From a bacterium (lineage in GTDB: Bacteria; Tectomicrobia; Entotheonellia; Entotheonellales; Entotheonellaceae): DNA of 6,180 bases. The stretch is taken from positions 1-6,180 of the forward strand of contig JAPULM010000477.1 in assembly GCA_027294925.1 (NCBI GenBank), read 5' to 3'. The notes under the pieces were generated by a model that saw only the letters and a list, made by a program, of their open reading frames with translations, had not been told where the DNA came from and ran no database searches. Shown piece after piece: positions 1 through 5,722 of the stretch. A program made the translations under genes and the position numbers. Positions within the stretch are counted from its first letter, which is position 1; the number at the start of each line of letters is the position of its first letter.

Positions 1-1
1 C

Positions 2-169
2 CTATACGCCTTAACGGATCCCGCCAAGATCACCACCTTGGTGATCTGGGAGAGCAGCGAGATATACGATGCTTGGCGGGCTAGCCCTGAGCGAGCCGCC
101 GTCATGGGCGATGCGGCGACCTTGTGGTCGCGGCATACTGAGTCCGAGCGCTTCGAAGTCGCTAACTAA
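2..169 (+). CDS. ABM-like (antibiotic biosynthesis monooxygenase fold) protein, C-terminal part
   Basis: An open frame enters from the left edge and ends at TAA 167-169, giving the last 55 residues. The segment TLVIWESSEIYDAWRASPE, a strand ending in 'WES' followed by an amphipathic helix 'YDAWRASPE', is the typical second half of the ferredoxin-like alpha+beta fold of ABM/EthD-type small proteins. These act as cofactor-free monooxygenases, heme-degrading enzymes or uncharacterised dimeric proteins. The start, the N-terminal strand and any catalytic residues lie outside the window, so no reaction can be assigned. The protein ends in a charged tail (RHTESERFEVAN). No clear hairpin with a T-run follows the stop. 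The family call is by resemblance only. The reading frame is convincing because the opposite-strand ORF here shows no family features. Confidence 0.6.
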   Translation, partial: LYALTDPAKITTLVIWESSEIYDAWRASPERAAVMGDAATLWSRHTESERFEVAN

Positions 170-432
170 TTCGAGTATTGTATTTCCAGAATATGATGGA
201 TAATGGATGAGGATTTTTAACCGATGTTTTCTCGCTGTCCACCCGTCCCTGTCATCCGGGTCAAGCGCCGTGAACGACCAAGCCGCCATTACCCAGGCAC
301 AAGTCATCGGCAAGATTCTGCCTCATCTCAAGCTTTCCTCAGGCCCACCGCCGGGTACCCTGACCGTTAACTCGTTCCAAAAATTTTGCTTATCCCAACT
401 TCCTCAGCATTTTATGTCTTGTTGGGCGTATA
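170..432. other. Intergenic region without a supported gene
   Basis: About 260 bases lie between the ABM-like gene and the MFS gene. An ATG at 207 opens a 77-codon frame that runs into the MFS start, but it lacks a good ribosome binding site, a recognisable family or a composition typical of a folded protein, so I do not call it. An imperfect hairpin can form: TCAGGCCC (339-346) pairs with GGG (353-355) and CCTGA (359-363), with a three-base bulge. No T-run follows, so it is not a standard intrinsic terminator. A short AT-richer stretch after the ABM stop (about 170-215) holds the partial tandem ATGGATA/ATGGATG. Confidence 0.5.
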
Positions 433-434
433 AT
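429..434 (+). promoter_or_regulatory. Possible -10 box (TATAAT) for the MFS gene
   Basis: A perfect TATAAT hexamer sits at 429-434 in the context GCGTATAATGGC. It overlaps the outermost possible ATG of the MFS gene (433). If it is a real -10 element, transcription would begin near 441 and translation would have to start downstream, at GTG 457 or ATG 490. No good TTGACA-like box lies 16-18 bases upstream (about 405-412 reads CAGCATTT), and no TGn extension is present. The call rests on the hexamer alone. Confidence 0.3.
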
Positions 435-1692
435 GGCTGAAGGTTATCCTTGCTGTGTGACGGCTGATGAGAGCGATGGTTTTCGTCAAATGAACAAGCA
501 TGATGTCAGTTCTACACGTTCCGTGATACGTTCGGAAATCGACCTCCCGACGCCTCAACGCGTTAGGCTGATAGCGGCGCTATATAATCGCAATTTTCGT
601 TGTCTGTGGCTCGCCCAACTCAGCTCTGCCTTTGTCCAGCGCATGGGGGATGTGGTCATGGGGTGGCTCATTCTGGAGATGACCCGTTCGCCATTTCTAG
701 TCGGGCTGATCATTGCCCTGCGCCGCGTTGGCACCTTGCTGGGGCCTTGGGCCGGTGTGTTGGCCGATCGCATCGATCGGCGTCGGCTTGCTTTGCTGTT
801 ATCCATCTTGATGTTGTCCGTGGTGTTAGTGCTTGCCGGCCTCATCTACATGAGGCAGCTAGAGGTATGGCATCTATTTGCTGCGTCGCTCACGAGCAGC
901 ATGTTGTGGGCCTTTTACCAGCCAGTGCAGCAGAGCCTGCAAGCCGATATTCTTGAGTCAGGCGATTTAACCAATGGCATTACGCTGACCAATATGGCGA
1001 TGAACATAACGGCGATTGGCGGTCCCGCGGTTGGTGGTTTGCTGTTGGCCTGTTGTCGTCCGGCCCGCAGGGTCTGGGATTGGACCGATGCGGACATGGT
1101 GTTGTCGCTCAATTGGTCGCACTACAATCCGTCTCGTCTACATGCCGCGACCAGCCAGGGGGGCGTATTGGTTAGCCACGATCTCGGCCTGAGTTGGGCC
1201 AGGGCACTGTTTCGTCTGCCCGATGCGATTGTCGGGCCGCTAGAGCTTGAGGGGGCCGCGCTCGGCGTTTTGTTGGCTTATCTGTTGATGGTGTTCTTAC
1301 ACAGCACACAGCTGATCAGCTACGGCTTGATGGTTGTTTCCCAGCGTGTCCGGCGACAGCGGGAGGTATCGATTTGGCAAAACTTGCGTGAGGGGTTGCG
1401 CTATAGTCGACAAGAGGCCAGGCTGTGGACCTCATTGTTCCTGGCCGGTTTGGTCAATTTGGTGGGCTTGCCGCTGCAATCCACCTTACTACCCGTTTTC
1501 GCACGCGAGGTCTTTACCGTCAAGCGCCACCGGTCTCGGCGGGTTGGGGGCTGTGGCAGGTGCTGGGGCGCTACTGGGCTCCTTTATTATGGTGCGCCTT
1601 GGTACTACGCAATGGGCTGGGCGCATGATGGTGTGGGGTACGTTTGCCTGGAGTCTGATGGTGCTGATTTTTGCCCTCGTGCCCACCTATGA
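433..1692 (+). CDS. MFS transporter (EntS/MFS_3-like exporter), N-terminal part, frameshifted
   Basis: This frame encodes the first half of a 12-helix exporter that would sit in the inner membrane and expel a small molecule by proton antiport. TM1 (about residues 56-82), TM2 (88-110), TM3 (119-139), TM4 (144-165), TM5 (183-206) and TM6 (about 275-302) are visible. MFS motif A follows TM2 as GVLADRIDRRR (108-118). After TM6 a basic cytoplasmic loop (SQRVRRQRE) leads to NLREGLRYSR and TM7, ending FAREVFTV (363). Homology stops there. Codons 364-419 are out-of-frame sequence, because the true continuation lies in the +1 frame from about 1523. An unusual loop with an Asp-box separates TM5 and TM6. 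The start is uncertain: ATG 433 is outermost and has no clear ribosome site, while GTG 457 and ATG 490 are alternatives that lose no membrane segment. Substrate unknown. Confidence 0.8.
   Translation: MAEGYPCCVTADESDGFRQMNKHDVSSTRSVIRSEIDLPTPQRVRLIAALYNRNFRCLWLAQLSSAFVQRMGDVVMGWLILEMTRSPFLVGLIIALRRVGTLLGPWAGVLADRIDRRRLALLLSILMLSVVLVLAGLIYMRQLEVWHLFAASLTSSMLWAFYQPVQQSLQADILESGDLTNGITLTNMAMNITAIGGPAVGGLLLACCRPARRVWDWTDADMVLSLNWSHYNPSRLHAATSQGGVLVSHDLGLSWARALFRLPDAIVGPLELEGAALGVLLAYLLMVFLHSTQLISYGLMVVSQRVRRQREVSIWQNLREGLRYSRQEARLWTSLFLAGLVNLVGLPLQSTLLPVFAREVFTVKRHRSRRVGGCGRCWGATGLLYYGAPWYYAMGWAHDGVGYVCLESDGADFCPRAHL
1054..1254 (+). other. Asp-box (BNR-repeat) bearing loop inserted between TM5 and TM6 of the MFS protein
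   Basis: Between 'GGPAVGGLLLA' (end of TM5) and 'GAALGVLLAYLL' (TM6), residues about 208-274 form a long hydrophilic stretch where EntS-type transporters normally have only a few residues. It contains NPSRLHAATSQGGVLVSHD followed by LGLSW. The motif S248-x-D250-x-G252-x-S254-W255 matches the Asp-box consensus S/T-x-D-x-G-x-S/T-W exactly, and the preceding 'NPSRLHAATSQGGVLV' matches the usual lead-in strands of a BNR/sortilin-type beta-propeller blade. By standard MFS topology this loop would face the periplasm. Only one Asp-box is present, so a complete propeller is not possible from this chain alone. Confidence 0.6.
1519..1525 (+). other. Frameshift site in the MFS gene (apparent one-base insertion)
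   Basis: Frame 1 reads ...GAG GTC TTT ACC GTC (E V F T V, ending 1521). The conserved continuation S-A-T-G-L-G-G-L reads as AGC GCC ACC GGT from 1523, one base to the right. Removing one A of the AA at 1522-1523 restores a single continuous MFS protein of 515 codons from ATG 433, or 496 from ATG 490. There is no long homopolymer and no obvious slippery heptamer. A real disabling mutation or a sequencing or assembly error are both possible. Confidence 0.8.
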
Positions 1693-1981
1693 GATTGCTT
1701 TAGGGGTGCTAGGTTTAGTCGGCATCGTACAAAGCTTTAGTTTGACCAATATGACCATTATGTTGCTAAACACCAGCTCTGCCGATATGCGAGGCCGCGT
1801 TATGGGATTGCGCTCCCTTGCCGTGGCGCCGCATTTTCTTGGGGGCCTCCTGTCAGGCGCCGTTGCCGAACACCTGGGCGCGCCGCAGGCAGCCATAGCA
1901 TGTGGCATTGTCGGTATGGTGGTCACGCTTAGCATCGCGCCGTGGGTGCCTAAGCAGGAACAGAGGTCGGCAACGGGTTAG
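1523..1981 (+). CDS. MFS transporter, C-terminal part (continuation after the frameshift)
   Basis: This is the second-frame continuation of the exporter, 152 codons ending at TAG 1979-1981. It supplies TM8 to TM12. The segments are SATGLGGLGAVAGAGALLGS (typical TM8 start of EntS-like proteins), a basic loop, MMVWGTFAWSLMVLIFALVP, a helix pair around ALGVLGLVGIVQSF, then MRGRVMGLRSLAV (the conserved 'RGRVMG' cytoplasmic motif), HFLGGLLSGAVAEHLG and a final helix AIACGIVGMVVTLSIA. It ends in a short charged tail. The frame stays open upstream to ATG 1334, but that stretch is the shadow of frame 1. If translated alone, ATG 1589 would be a start, but the product would be an incomplete transporter. 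The gene faces the beta-helix gene tail-to-tail with a 37-base gap. Confidence 0.8.
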   Translation, partial: SATGLGGLGAVAGAGALLGSFIMVRLGTTQWAGRMMVWGTFAWSLMVLIFALVPTYEIALGVLGLVGIVQSFSLTNMTIMLLNTSSADMRGRVMGLRSLAVAPHFLGGLLSGAVAEHLGAPQAAIACGIVGMVVTLSIAPWVPKQEQRSATG

Positions 1982-2018
1982 CGTCTATGTACAGAGCAAA
2001 GCCGGGTAGGAAATTGCC

Positions 2019-3311
2019 CTACGCCTCATACGGCAAGACGTGCTGCACCCGCTCGTGATCCGCTGTCGGTTCCTCGAGTTGCGCTGTATTGTCCGCTAAG
2101 CCGTCGTTGAGTAGAAGCGAAGGCTTGCCGGCTGCCGTTGGTAAGTCATTATCAATCACCTGGGCGACGACGGCGTTGCCGGTGACCTCCTCTTGTCCTT
2201 CCGTTGCCCCACCTTGCAGAAAGATTGGCACTTCACCGGCGTTTTCGATGCAATTACGGCTAAGCACCGCCTGCACACGGTTGCGGTGTGCACCATAGCC
2301 GCCCATGCCGACACCGCCGATGATTCGCAGGCCATAGCGTGCAGCGCCGGTGATGTGGTTTTGTAGAATGGCGGCGTCGAGCACGTTGTCTGCAGCCGGG
2401 CCAAAGCCGCCATACAGCATGATGCCGTCGCCGTTGTTGTGGCAGGCGTTGTCGATAATGTTTAAGCGCAGATGATTATCGCGTAGACACTGCGTGACCA
2501 AGGGACGGGCCGTCTGGGCGCCAATGGCGAGGTTGTTATTGTTGCGGATGGTGTTGTGGCACACGTCAATGGTGACGCGGTTGTGGCATGGGCCAAACGA
2601 GCCGGCAATGGTCAGGCCGCGCCGCTCGCTTTGTTCGATGGTGTTATTGAGGACCCGCACGTGCATCTGCACGCCATCGGCTTCATCGAAAAACACCACG
2701 ATCGCAATGCCATCGGCAAATGCCCTGGTCATGCTGTTGTCGCAGATCAAGATGCGATTTGCTGCGCCGCTTTTACCCTGTACGAAGATATGATGTCCCT
2801 GCCGGCCCGCCGCCGGCCGTGGTGTGAGGGGGCGGAATTGTTGGGTGCCGTTGTCGAGGAAGGTATTGTCCTTGATGATGGCCTCTTGCGGGCCCGAGAG
2901 GATAATCCCATGTTGTCCATGCTGCCGGATGGTATTACGCGTCACCTGGATGCGTGCGCCGGGTTGATTGCCAATACCGTTACCGCCACTGTTAAGCAGG
3001 GTAAAGCCGCTGAGCGTGCTGCCATCACCTAGCAGCACCAGGCTGTTGCCTTCGAGCACCGGCCGAAAGGAGAGGCCCATGGCTCCTTCGCCATCTACGA
3101 TGGTGTCGTCTTGTCCTGACCCCAGTAGGGTGACGCCTGGCGGAACGTAGAGTGGAAATGCTTCATTCGTTCGAGACGGACTATACTGTCCGGGGCCGAC
3201 AAGAACCGTGTCGCCGGCATTGGCGTGGCGCAGTGCGGTGCTGATGGTGGTACAGGCTGCCGTTGTGTCGGTGGCGGAAACATAGAGCAAGTGTGACATC
3301 ACGTGCGGCAT
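2019..3311 (-). CDS. Right-handed parallel beta-helix repeat protein (DUF1565/NosD-like)
   Basis: The product is 430 residues. Residues about 22-75 (TTISTALRHANAGDTVLVGPG, then a YVPPGVTLLGSG stretch and DTIVDGEG) match the DUF1565-type entry to a parallel beta-helix. The rest is PbH1-like coils with recurrent asparagines: VTRNTIRQHGQHGIIL, AIIKDNTFLDNG, RILICDNSM, VRVLNNTI, VTIDVCHNTI, LNIIDNACHNNGDGIML, AAILQNHITGAARYGLRI and VQAVLSRNCIENAG. Such folds occur in polysaccharide lyases and hydrolases, periplasmic NosD and surface proteins; no catalytic signature is recognisable. No signal peptide is visible, since the N-terminus (MPHVMSHLLYVSATDTT) lacks a basic-then-hydrophobic segment. ATG 3311 is chosen because GGGAG lies nine bases upstream; TTG 3314 is an in-frame alternative. 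The gene follows the acyl-CoA synthetase by 33 bases on the same strand and is probably cotranscribed with it. Confidence 0.85.
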   Translation of the reverse strand: MPHVMSHLLYVSATDTTAACTTISTALRHANAGDTVLVGPGQYSPSRTNEAFPLYVPPGVTLLGSGQDDTIVDGEGAMGLSFRPVLEGNSLVLLGDGSTLSGFTLLNSGGNGIGNQPGARIQVTRNTIRQHGQHGIILSGPQEAIIKDNTFLDNGTQQFRPLTPRPAAGRQGHHIFVQGKSGAANRILICDNSMTRAFADGIAIVVFFDEADGVQMHVRVLNNTIEQSERRGLTIAGSFGPCHNRVTIDVCHNTIRNNNNLAIGAQTARPLVTQCLRDNHLRLNIIDNACHNNGDGIMLYGGFGPAADNVLDAAILQNHITGAARYGLRIIGGVGMGGYGAHRNRVQAVLSRNCIENAGEVPIFLQGGATEGQEEVTGNAVVAQVIDNDLPTAAGKPSLLLNDGLADNTAQLEEPTADHERVQHVLPYEA

Positions 3312-3344
3312 CAATAGGGTCTCCCTTTTGCCAAAATTCTCGCC

Positions 3345-5039
3345 TCAAGCCGTCTTGTGCTCATCGAGATCGAGTTCGGCGACCATCTGTTCGCGCATGG
3401 CAAATTTTTGAATTTTACCGGTGACGGTCATCGGGAATTCGGTAACAAATTTGATATGACGCGGAATTTTGTAGTGCGCAATCTGCCCACGGCAAAAATC
3501 TTTGATCTCCTCAGGTGTTGCTGTTTCGCCTTCTCGCAGCATGACCCAGGCGCAAAGTTCTTCGCCGAAGCGGAGGTCCGGTACGCCGAAGATTTGCACC
3601 TCTTGGATTTTCGGATGGCGGTAGAGAAATTCTTCAATTTCGCGTGGATAGAGGTTCTCGCCGCCGCGAATCACCATGTCTTTGATGCGCCCGACGATAT
3701 TACCGTAGCCCGCCTCGTCGATGGTGGCCAGGTCACCGGTATGCATCCAACCCGCTGTATCAATCGATTCCGCTGTCCGTTCGTCATCGTTCCAATAGCC
3801 ACGCATGACGCAGTAGCCGCGTGTCAGGAGTTCGCCGGAAACGCCCGGTGGCACGATACGTCCTTCGTCATCAACGACTTTGACTTCGGCATGCGGATGA
3901 ATGCGGCCGACGGTGGTGACGCGCCGCTCGATGGGATCGTCAACGGCGCTCTGGAAGCTAACCGGACTGGTTTCGGTCATGCCATAAGCGATGGTTACTT
4001 GCTCCATGTGCATGTCTTCATTGACGCGTTTCATCACCTCAATCGGACACGGGGCACCGGCCATAATGCCGGTGCGCAGGCTGTTCAGATTAAAGCGGTC
4101 AAATTCAGGGTGGTCCAGTTCGGCAATGAACATGGTCGGCACCCCGTATAAGGCCGTACAGCGTTCGGCTTCGATCGTTTGCAGTACCGATAGGGGCTCG
4201 AAACCTTCGCCCGGAAAGACCATCGTGGCGCCGTGTGTCATGCAGGCCAGATTGCCCAGTACCATGCCGAAGCAGTGATATAATGGCACTGGAATGCAGA
4301 CCCGGTCGCGTTCCGTCAGTTCCATTGCCTCGGCGACGAAGAAGCCGTTATTCAGAATATTGTGATGCGTTAGGGTGGCGCCTTTGGGAGCGCCGGTGGT
4401 GCCGCTGGTGAACTGAATGTTGATCGGATCATCGAATTGCAAGATGTCAACGAGCTTCTCGATCCGTTGCTGGTCGGCACCACCGGCCAGACCTGCAACA
4501 TCTGCAAAACGGAACATACCGGGATATAGCGTCTCGTCAATACAGATTAGCGTGTGTAAATCCGGTAGCTTTTCAGCCTGCAGCTCACCTGCTTTGCTCG
4601 TATCGATTTCTGGCGCCAGATTGCGCAGCATGCCGACATAGTCGCTGGTCTTGAACGATGCCGCGGTGATTAGTCCTTTACAGCCGACCTTATTGAGGGC
4701 GTATTCCAGTTCGGCCAGGCGATAGGCCGGGTTGATATTGACCAGGATCAGACCCGCCTTGGCGGTGGCGAACTGCGTCACTACCCACTCGGCATTGTTG
4801 GGCGACCAGATGCCTACCCGGTCGCCGGGTTGCAGTCCTAGCGCCAGGAGTCCAGGGGCCAGCGCATCGACTTGTTGTTGCAGCTCGCTGTACGTCCAGC
4901 GGATGTCCTGGTGACGCACCACCAGTGCCTCGGCATTGGGCCAGCGCATCACGGCTTTGTCGAAATGGACGCCAATGGTATCGCCAAGCAGTGGTGTGCT
5001 ACTGGTGCCGTGTACGTAGCTTTGGGTCAGTTTGCTCAT
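3345..5039 (-). CDS. Acyl-CoA synthetase, AMP-forming (ANL superfamily, ACSF2-like)
   Basis: The protein is complete at 564 residues, normal length for this family. It would activate a carboxylic acid with ATP to an acyl-adenylate and transfer the acyl group to CoA, probably in the cytoplasm. The core motifs are intact: P-loop [10 protein letters not shown] (211-220, Lys219), [11 protein letters not shown] (252-262), YGMTETSP (352-359), the ribose-binding Asp in HTGDLA (Asp436), hinge region [21 protein letters not shown] (450-470) and the adenylation lysine in TVTGKIQKF (Lys542). The '[20 protein letters not shown]' stretch and overall layout resemble medium- or long-chain fatty acyl-CoA synthetases of the ACSF2/YngI type. 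Chain length and exact substrate cannot be read. A strong AAGGAG (complement of 5046-5051) precedes ATG 5039. It is the first gene of the likely operon with the beta-helix gene. Inverted repeats at 5097-5131 lie about 60 bases upstream. Confidence 0.95.
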   Translation of the reverse strand: MSKLTQSYVHGTSSTPLLGDTIGVHFDKAVMRWPNAEALVVRHQDIRWTYSELQQQVDALAPGLLALGLQPGDRVGIWSPNNAEWVVTQFATAKAGLILVNINPAYRLAELEYALNKVGCKGLITAASFKTSDYVGMLRNLAPEIDTSKAGELQAEKLPDLHTLICIDETLYPGMFRFADVAGLAGGADQQRIEKLVDILQFDDPINIQFTSGTTGAPKGATLTHHNILNNGFFVAEAMELTERDRVCIPVPLYHCFGMVLGNLACMTHGATMVFPGEGFEPLSVLQTIEAERCTALYGVPTMFIAELDHPEFDRFNLNSLRTGIMAGAPCPIEVMKRVNEDMHMEQVTIAYGMTETSPVSFQSAVDDPIERRVTTVGRIHPHAEVKVVDDEGRIVPPGVSGELLTRGYCVMRGYWNDDERTAESIDTAGWMHTGDLATIDEAGYGNIVGRIKDMVIRGGENLYPREIEEFLYRHPKIQEVQIFGVPDLRFGEELCAWVMLREGETATPEEIKDFCRGQIAHYKIPRHIKFVTEFPMTVTGKIQKFAMREQMVAELDLDEHKTA

Positions 5040-5059
5040 GCCGTTCTCCTTACGCTTGA

Positions 5060-5294
5060 TGCGTTACATGCTCCTCTTGTCTTCAGGACTTTCACTCTCT
5101 AGCCAGGCGACATCGGCTAGAGCCTTCGGCTGTCTTGGTTTCCTCATTGACGGTTGATCGGGCAATACGCAGATAGATGACACCCAGGCCCAATTTTCTG
5201 ACAAAGACGAGACCTCCAGAATCCCTCTTCCCCGGAGAACCTTGAGACTCAACCCTAGCCTATCCTGGGTGGCATGTCCAGGCTGCGCTCGCAC
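5060..5294 (-). mobile_element. Possible 5' fragment of a group II intron RNA (weak)
   Basis: Read on the - strand, this non-coding stretch begins with GTGCG (complement of 5290-5294), which fits the group II 5' consensus GUGYG. It later contains ATGAGGAAACCAAGACAGCC and then GGCTAGAGAGTGAAAGTCC. A stem followed by 'GAGUGAAAGUC' is reminiscent of domain I of bacterial group II introns. It also holds the palindrome TTGAGTCTCAA (5242-5252). There is no reverse transcriptase, domain V or 3' end in the window, and the sequence runs straight into the synthetase ribosome site. If the identification is right, this is a truncated relic. It is resemblance from memory only; otherwise it is an unassigned structured leader. 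Confidence 0.22.
5097..5131. promoter_or_regulatory. Overlapping inverted repeats upstream of the acyl-CoA synthetase
   Basis: CTCTAGCC (5097-5104) and GGCTAGAG (5115-5122) form a perfect 8-bp inverted repeat with a 10-base spacer. The right arm also begins a second palindrome, GGCT-AG-AGCC (5115-5124), and AGCC (5121-5124) can pair with GGCT (5128-5131) over a three-base loop. The pairings are mutually exclusive. The element lies 58 to 92 bases upstream of the synthetase start, so it could be an operator for a dimeric regulator, a switchable leader-RNA structure, or part of the intron-like sequence described for 5060-5294. No regulator gene is in the window. Confidence 0.4.
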
Positions 5295-5309
5295 TACGCT
5301 TAGCTGCCC

Positions 5310-5330
5310 GCCGCCCCTGCGAGGGGTGGC
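5310..5330. other. GC-rich hairpin
   Basis: GCCGCCCCT (5310-5318) pairs with AGGGGTGGC (5322-5330) around a three-base GCG loop: nine pairs including one G-T wobble. GCTGC (5303-5307) and GCAGC (5340-5344) can extend it as an outer stem. It is not followed by a T-run on either strand, so it does not look like a standard terminator. It lies 15 bases upstream, in - strand sense, of the GTGCG that may mark an intron 5' end. Confidence 0.45.
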
Positions 5331-5420
5331 TGTCGGCGAGCAGCGCTGGGGGTACAAGGGCATTCTCAGGGGTTGCGTGCCCGAGGTGCTCCCCCGGCAG
5401 CTCTGGAAGCGGCCACATAA

Positions 5421-5567
5421 AGCGCGTATAATGGCGGCTATCCGCATCCCGATGGGATCTGGCCGGACGCCGTCAAGGTGATTGAGGAAGACTTCGGCGC
5501 TCTCGACGCCGAGGTGCGGTACAAACTCACATGTGAAAACGCCGGCAAACTATACAGGTTCATCTAG
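5421..5567 (+). pseudogene. C-terminal remnant of a family-2 amidohydrolase (Amidohydro_2)
   Basis: A 48-codon frame, bounded by TAA 5418-5420 and TAG 5565-5567, encodes GGYPHPDGIWPDAVKVIEED and then ALDAEVRYKLTCENAGKLYR ending FI. 'SDYPHPDGxWPDA' followed by a 'KLTxENAxxLYxF' ending is the C-terminal signature of Amidohydro_2 (ACMSD-related) metal-dependent hydrolases and decarboxylases. In those enzymes the Asp of the 'SDYPH' motif is a metal or catalytic ligand; here that position reads Gly (GGYPH). Upstream of about 5430 the similarity ends abruptly. The remaining 300 or so residues of such an enzyme are absent in every frame of 5040-5420. This is a deletion or recombination relic, not a functional gene. 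The tiny ORF at 5581 begins 14 bases after its stop. Confidence 0.75.
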
Positions 5568-5580
5568 GAGGGATCTCCGC

Positions 5581-5661
5581 ATGGCCGAAAATCTATTTGA
5601 GTACACCGATTCCGCGAGCCTAACTGAAGTGATGTGGGTATCCGAAATTTGGGAGATATGA
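5581..5661 (+). CDS. Tiny ORF behind a strong ribosome binding site; possibly a truncated gene start
   Basis: AGGAGGGA at 5566-5573 lies seven bases before ATG 5581, the best ribosome site in the window. The frame codes for 26 residues starting MAENLFEYTDSASLTEVMW and ends at TGA 5659-5661. I do not recognise the sequence. It is acidic with aromatic residues, has no membrane segment, and reads like the N-terminus of a larger soluble protein. It sits directly behind the amidohydrolase remnant, as a translationally coupled next gene would. It may therefore be the preserved head of a gene cut off by a deletion or early stop. A genuine small protein is possible but less likely. Confidence 0.35.
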   Translation: MAENLFEYTDSASLTEVMWVSEIWEI

Positions 5662-5668
5662 TAGACCC

Positions 5669-5692
5669 CTAGGCTGACTTTGCGGCGCCTAG
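5669..5692. other. Short inverted repeat CTAGGC/GCCTAG
   Basis: CTAGGC (5669-5674) and GCCTAG (5687-5692) form a perfect 6-bp inverted repeat with a 12-base spacer. It overlaps the possible -35 region of the amidohydrolase gene, so it could be an operator. The short length makes chance occurrence plausible. Confidence 0.25.
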
Positions 5693-5707
5693 ACGATGTG
5701 ATATAGT
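5680..5707 (+). promoter_or_regulatory. Candidate sigma70-type promoter for the amidohydrolase gene
   Basis: TATAGT at 5702-5707 (five of six matches to TATAAT) is preceded by TG at 5699-5700 with one base between, giving an extended -10 (TGaTATAGT). TTGCGG at 5680-5685 with a 16-base spacer is a partial -35. Transcription would begin near 5714, leaving a leader of about 47 bases before ATG 5761 that contains the duplicated start signal. Confidence 0.4.
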
Positions 5708-5722
5708 TGGATTTCCAAAGGT

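Noticed and set aside
11..313. 100-codon ORF on the - strand
   Set aside because: It overlaps the ABM-like gene in antisense, shows no family features and has low-complexity coding character. The + strand frame explains 2-169 better.
207..440. 77-codon ORF on the + strand before the MFS gene
   Set aside because: It has no convincing ribosome site, no recognisable domain, and runs past the MFS start with an unfolded-looking composition rich in Ser, Pro and Cys.
1982..2018. Possible terminator between the convergent MFS and beta-helix genes
   Set aside because: The 37-base gap has no stable stem and no T-run on either strand.
2556..3032. 158-codon + strand ORF inside the beta-helix gene
   Set aside because: It is antisense to a repeat-rich, well-supported beta-helix gene; its composition follows from the reverse of that gene.
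3357..4151. 264-codon + strand ORF inside the acyl-CoA synthetase gene
   Set aside because: It is long but lies entirely antisense to conserved synthetase motifs. Such antisense frames arise from codon bias, and no family features are seen.
5064..5447. 127-codon - strand ORF covering the structured intergenic region
   Set aside because: It is basic, Ser/Arg/Pro-rich with no domain, lacks a clear ribosome site, and overlaps hairpins and the antisense of the amidohydrolase relic. It is better read as non-coding DNA.
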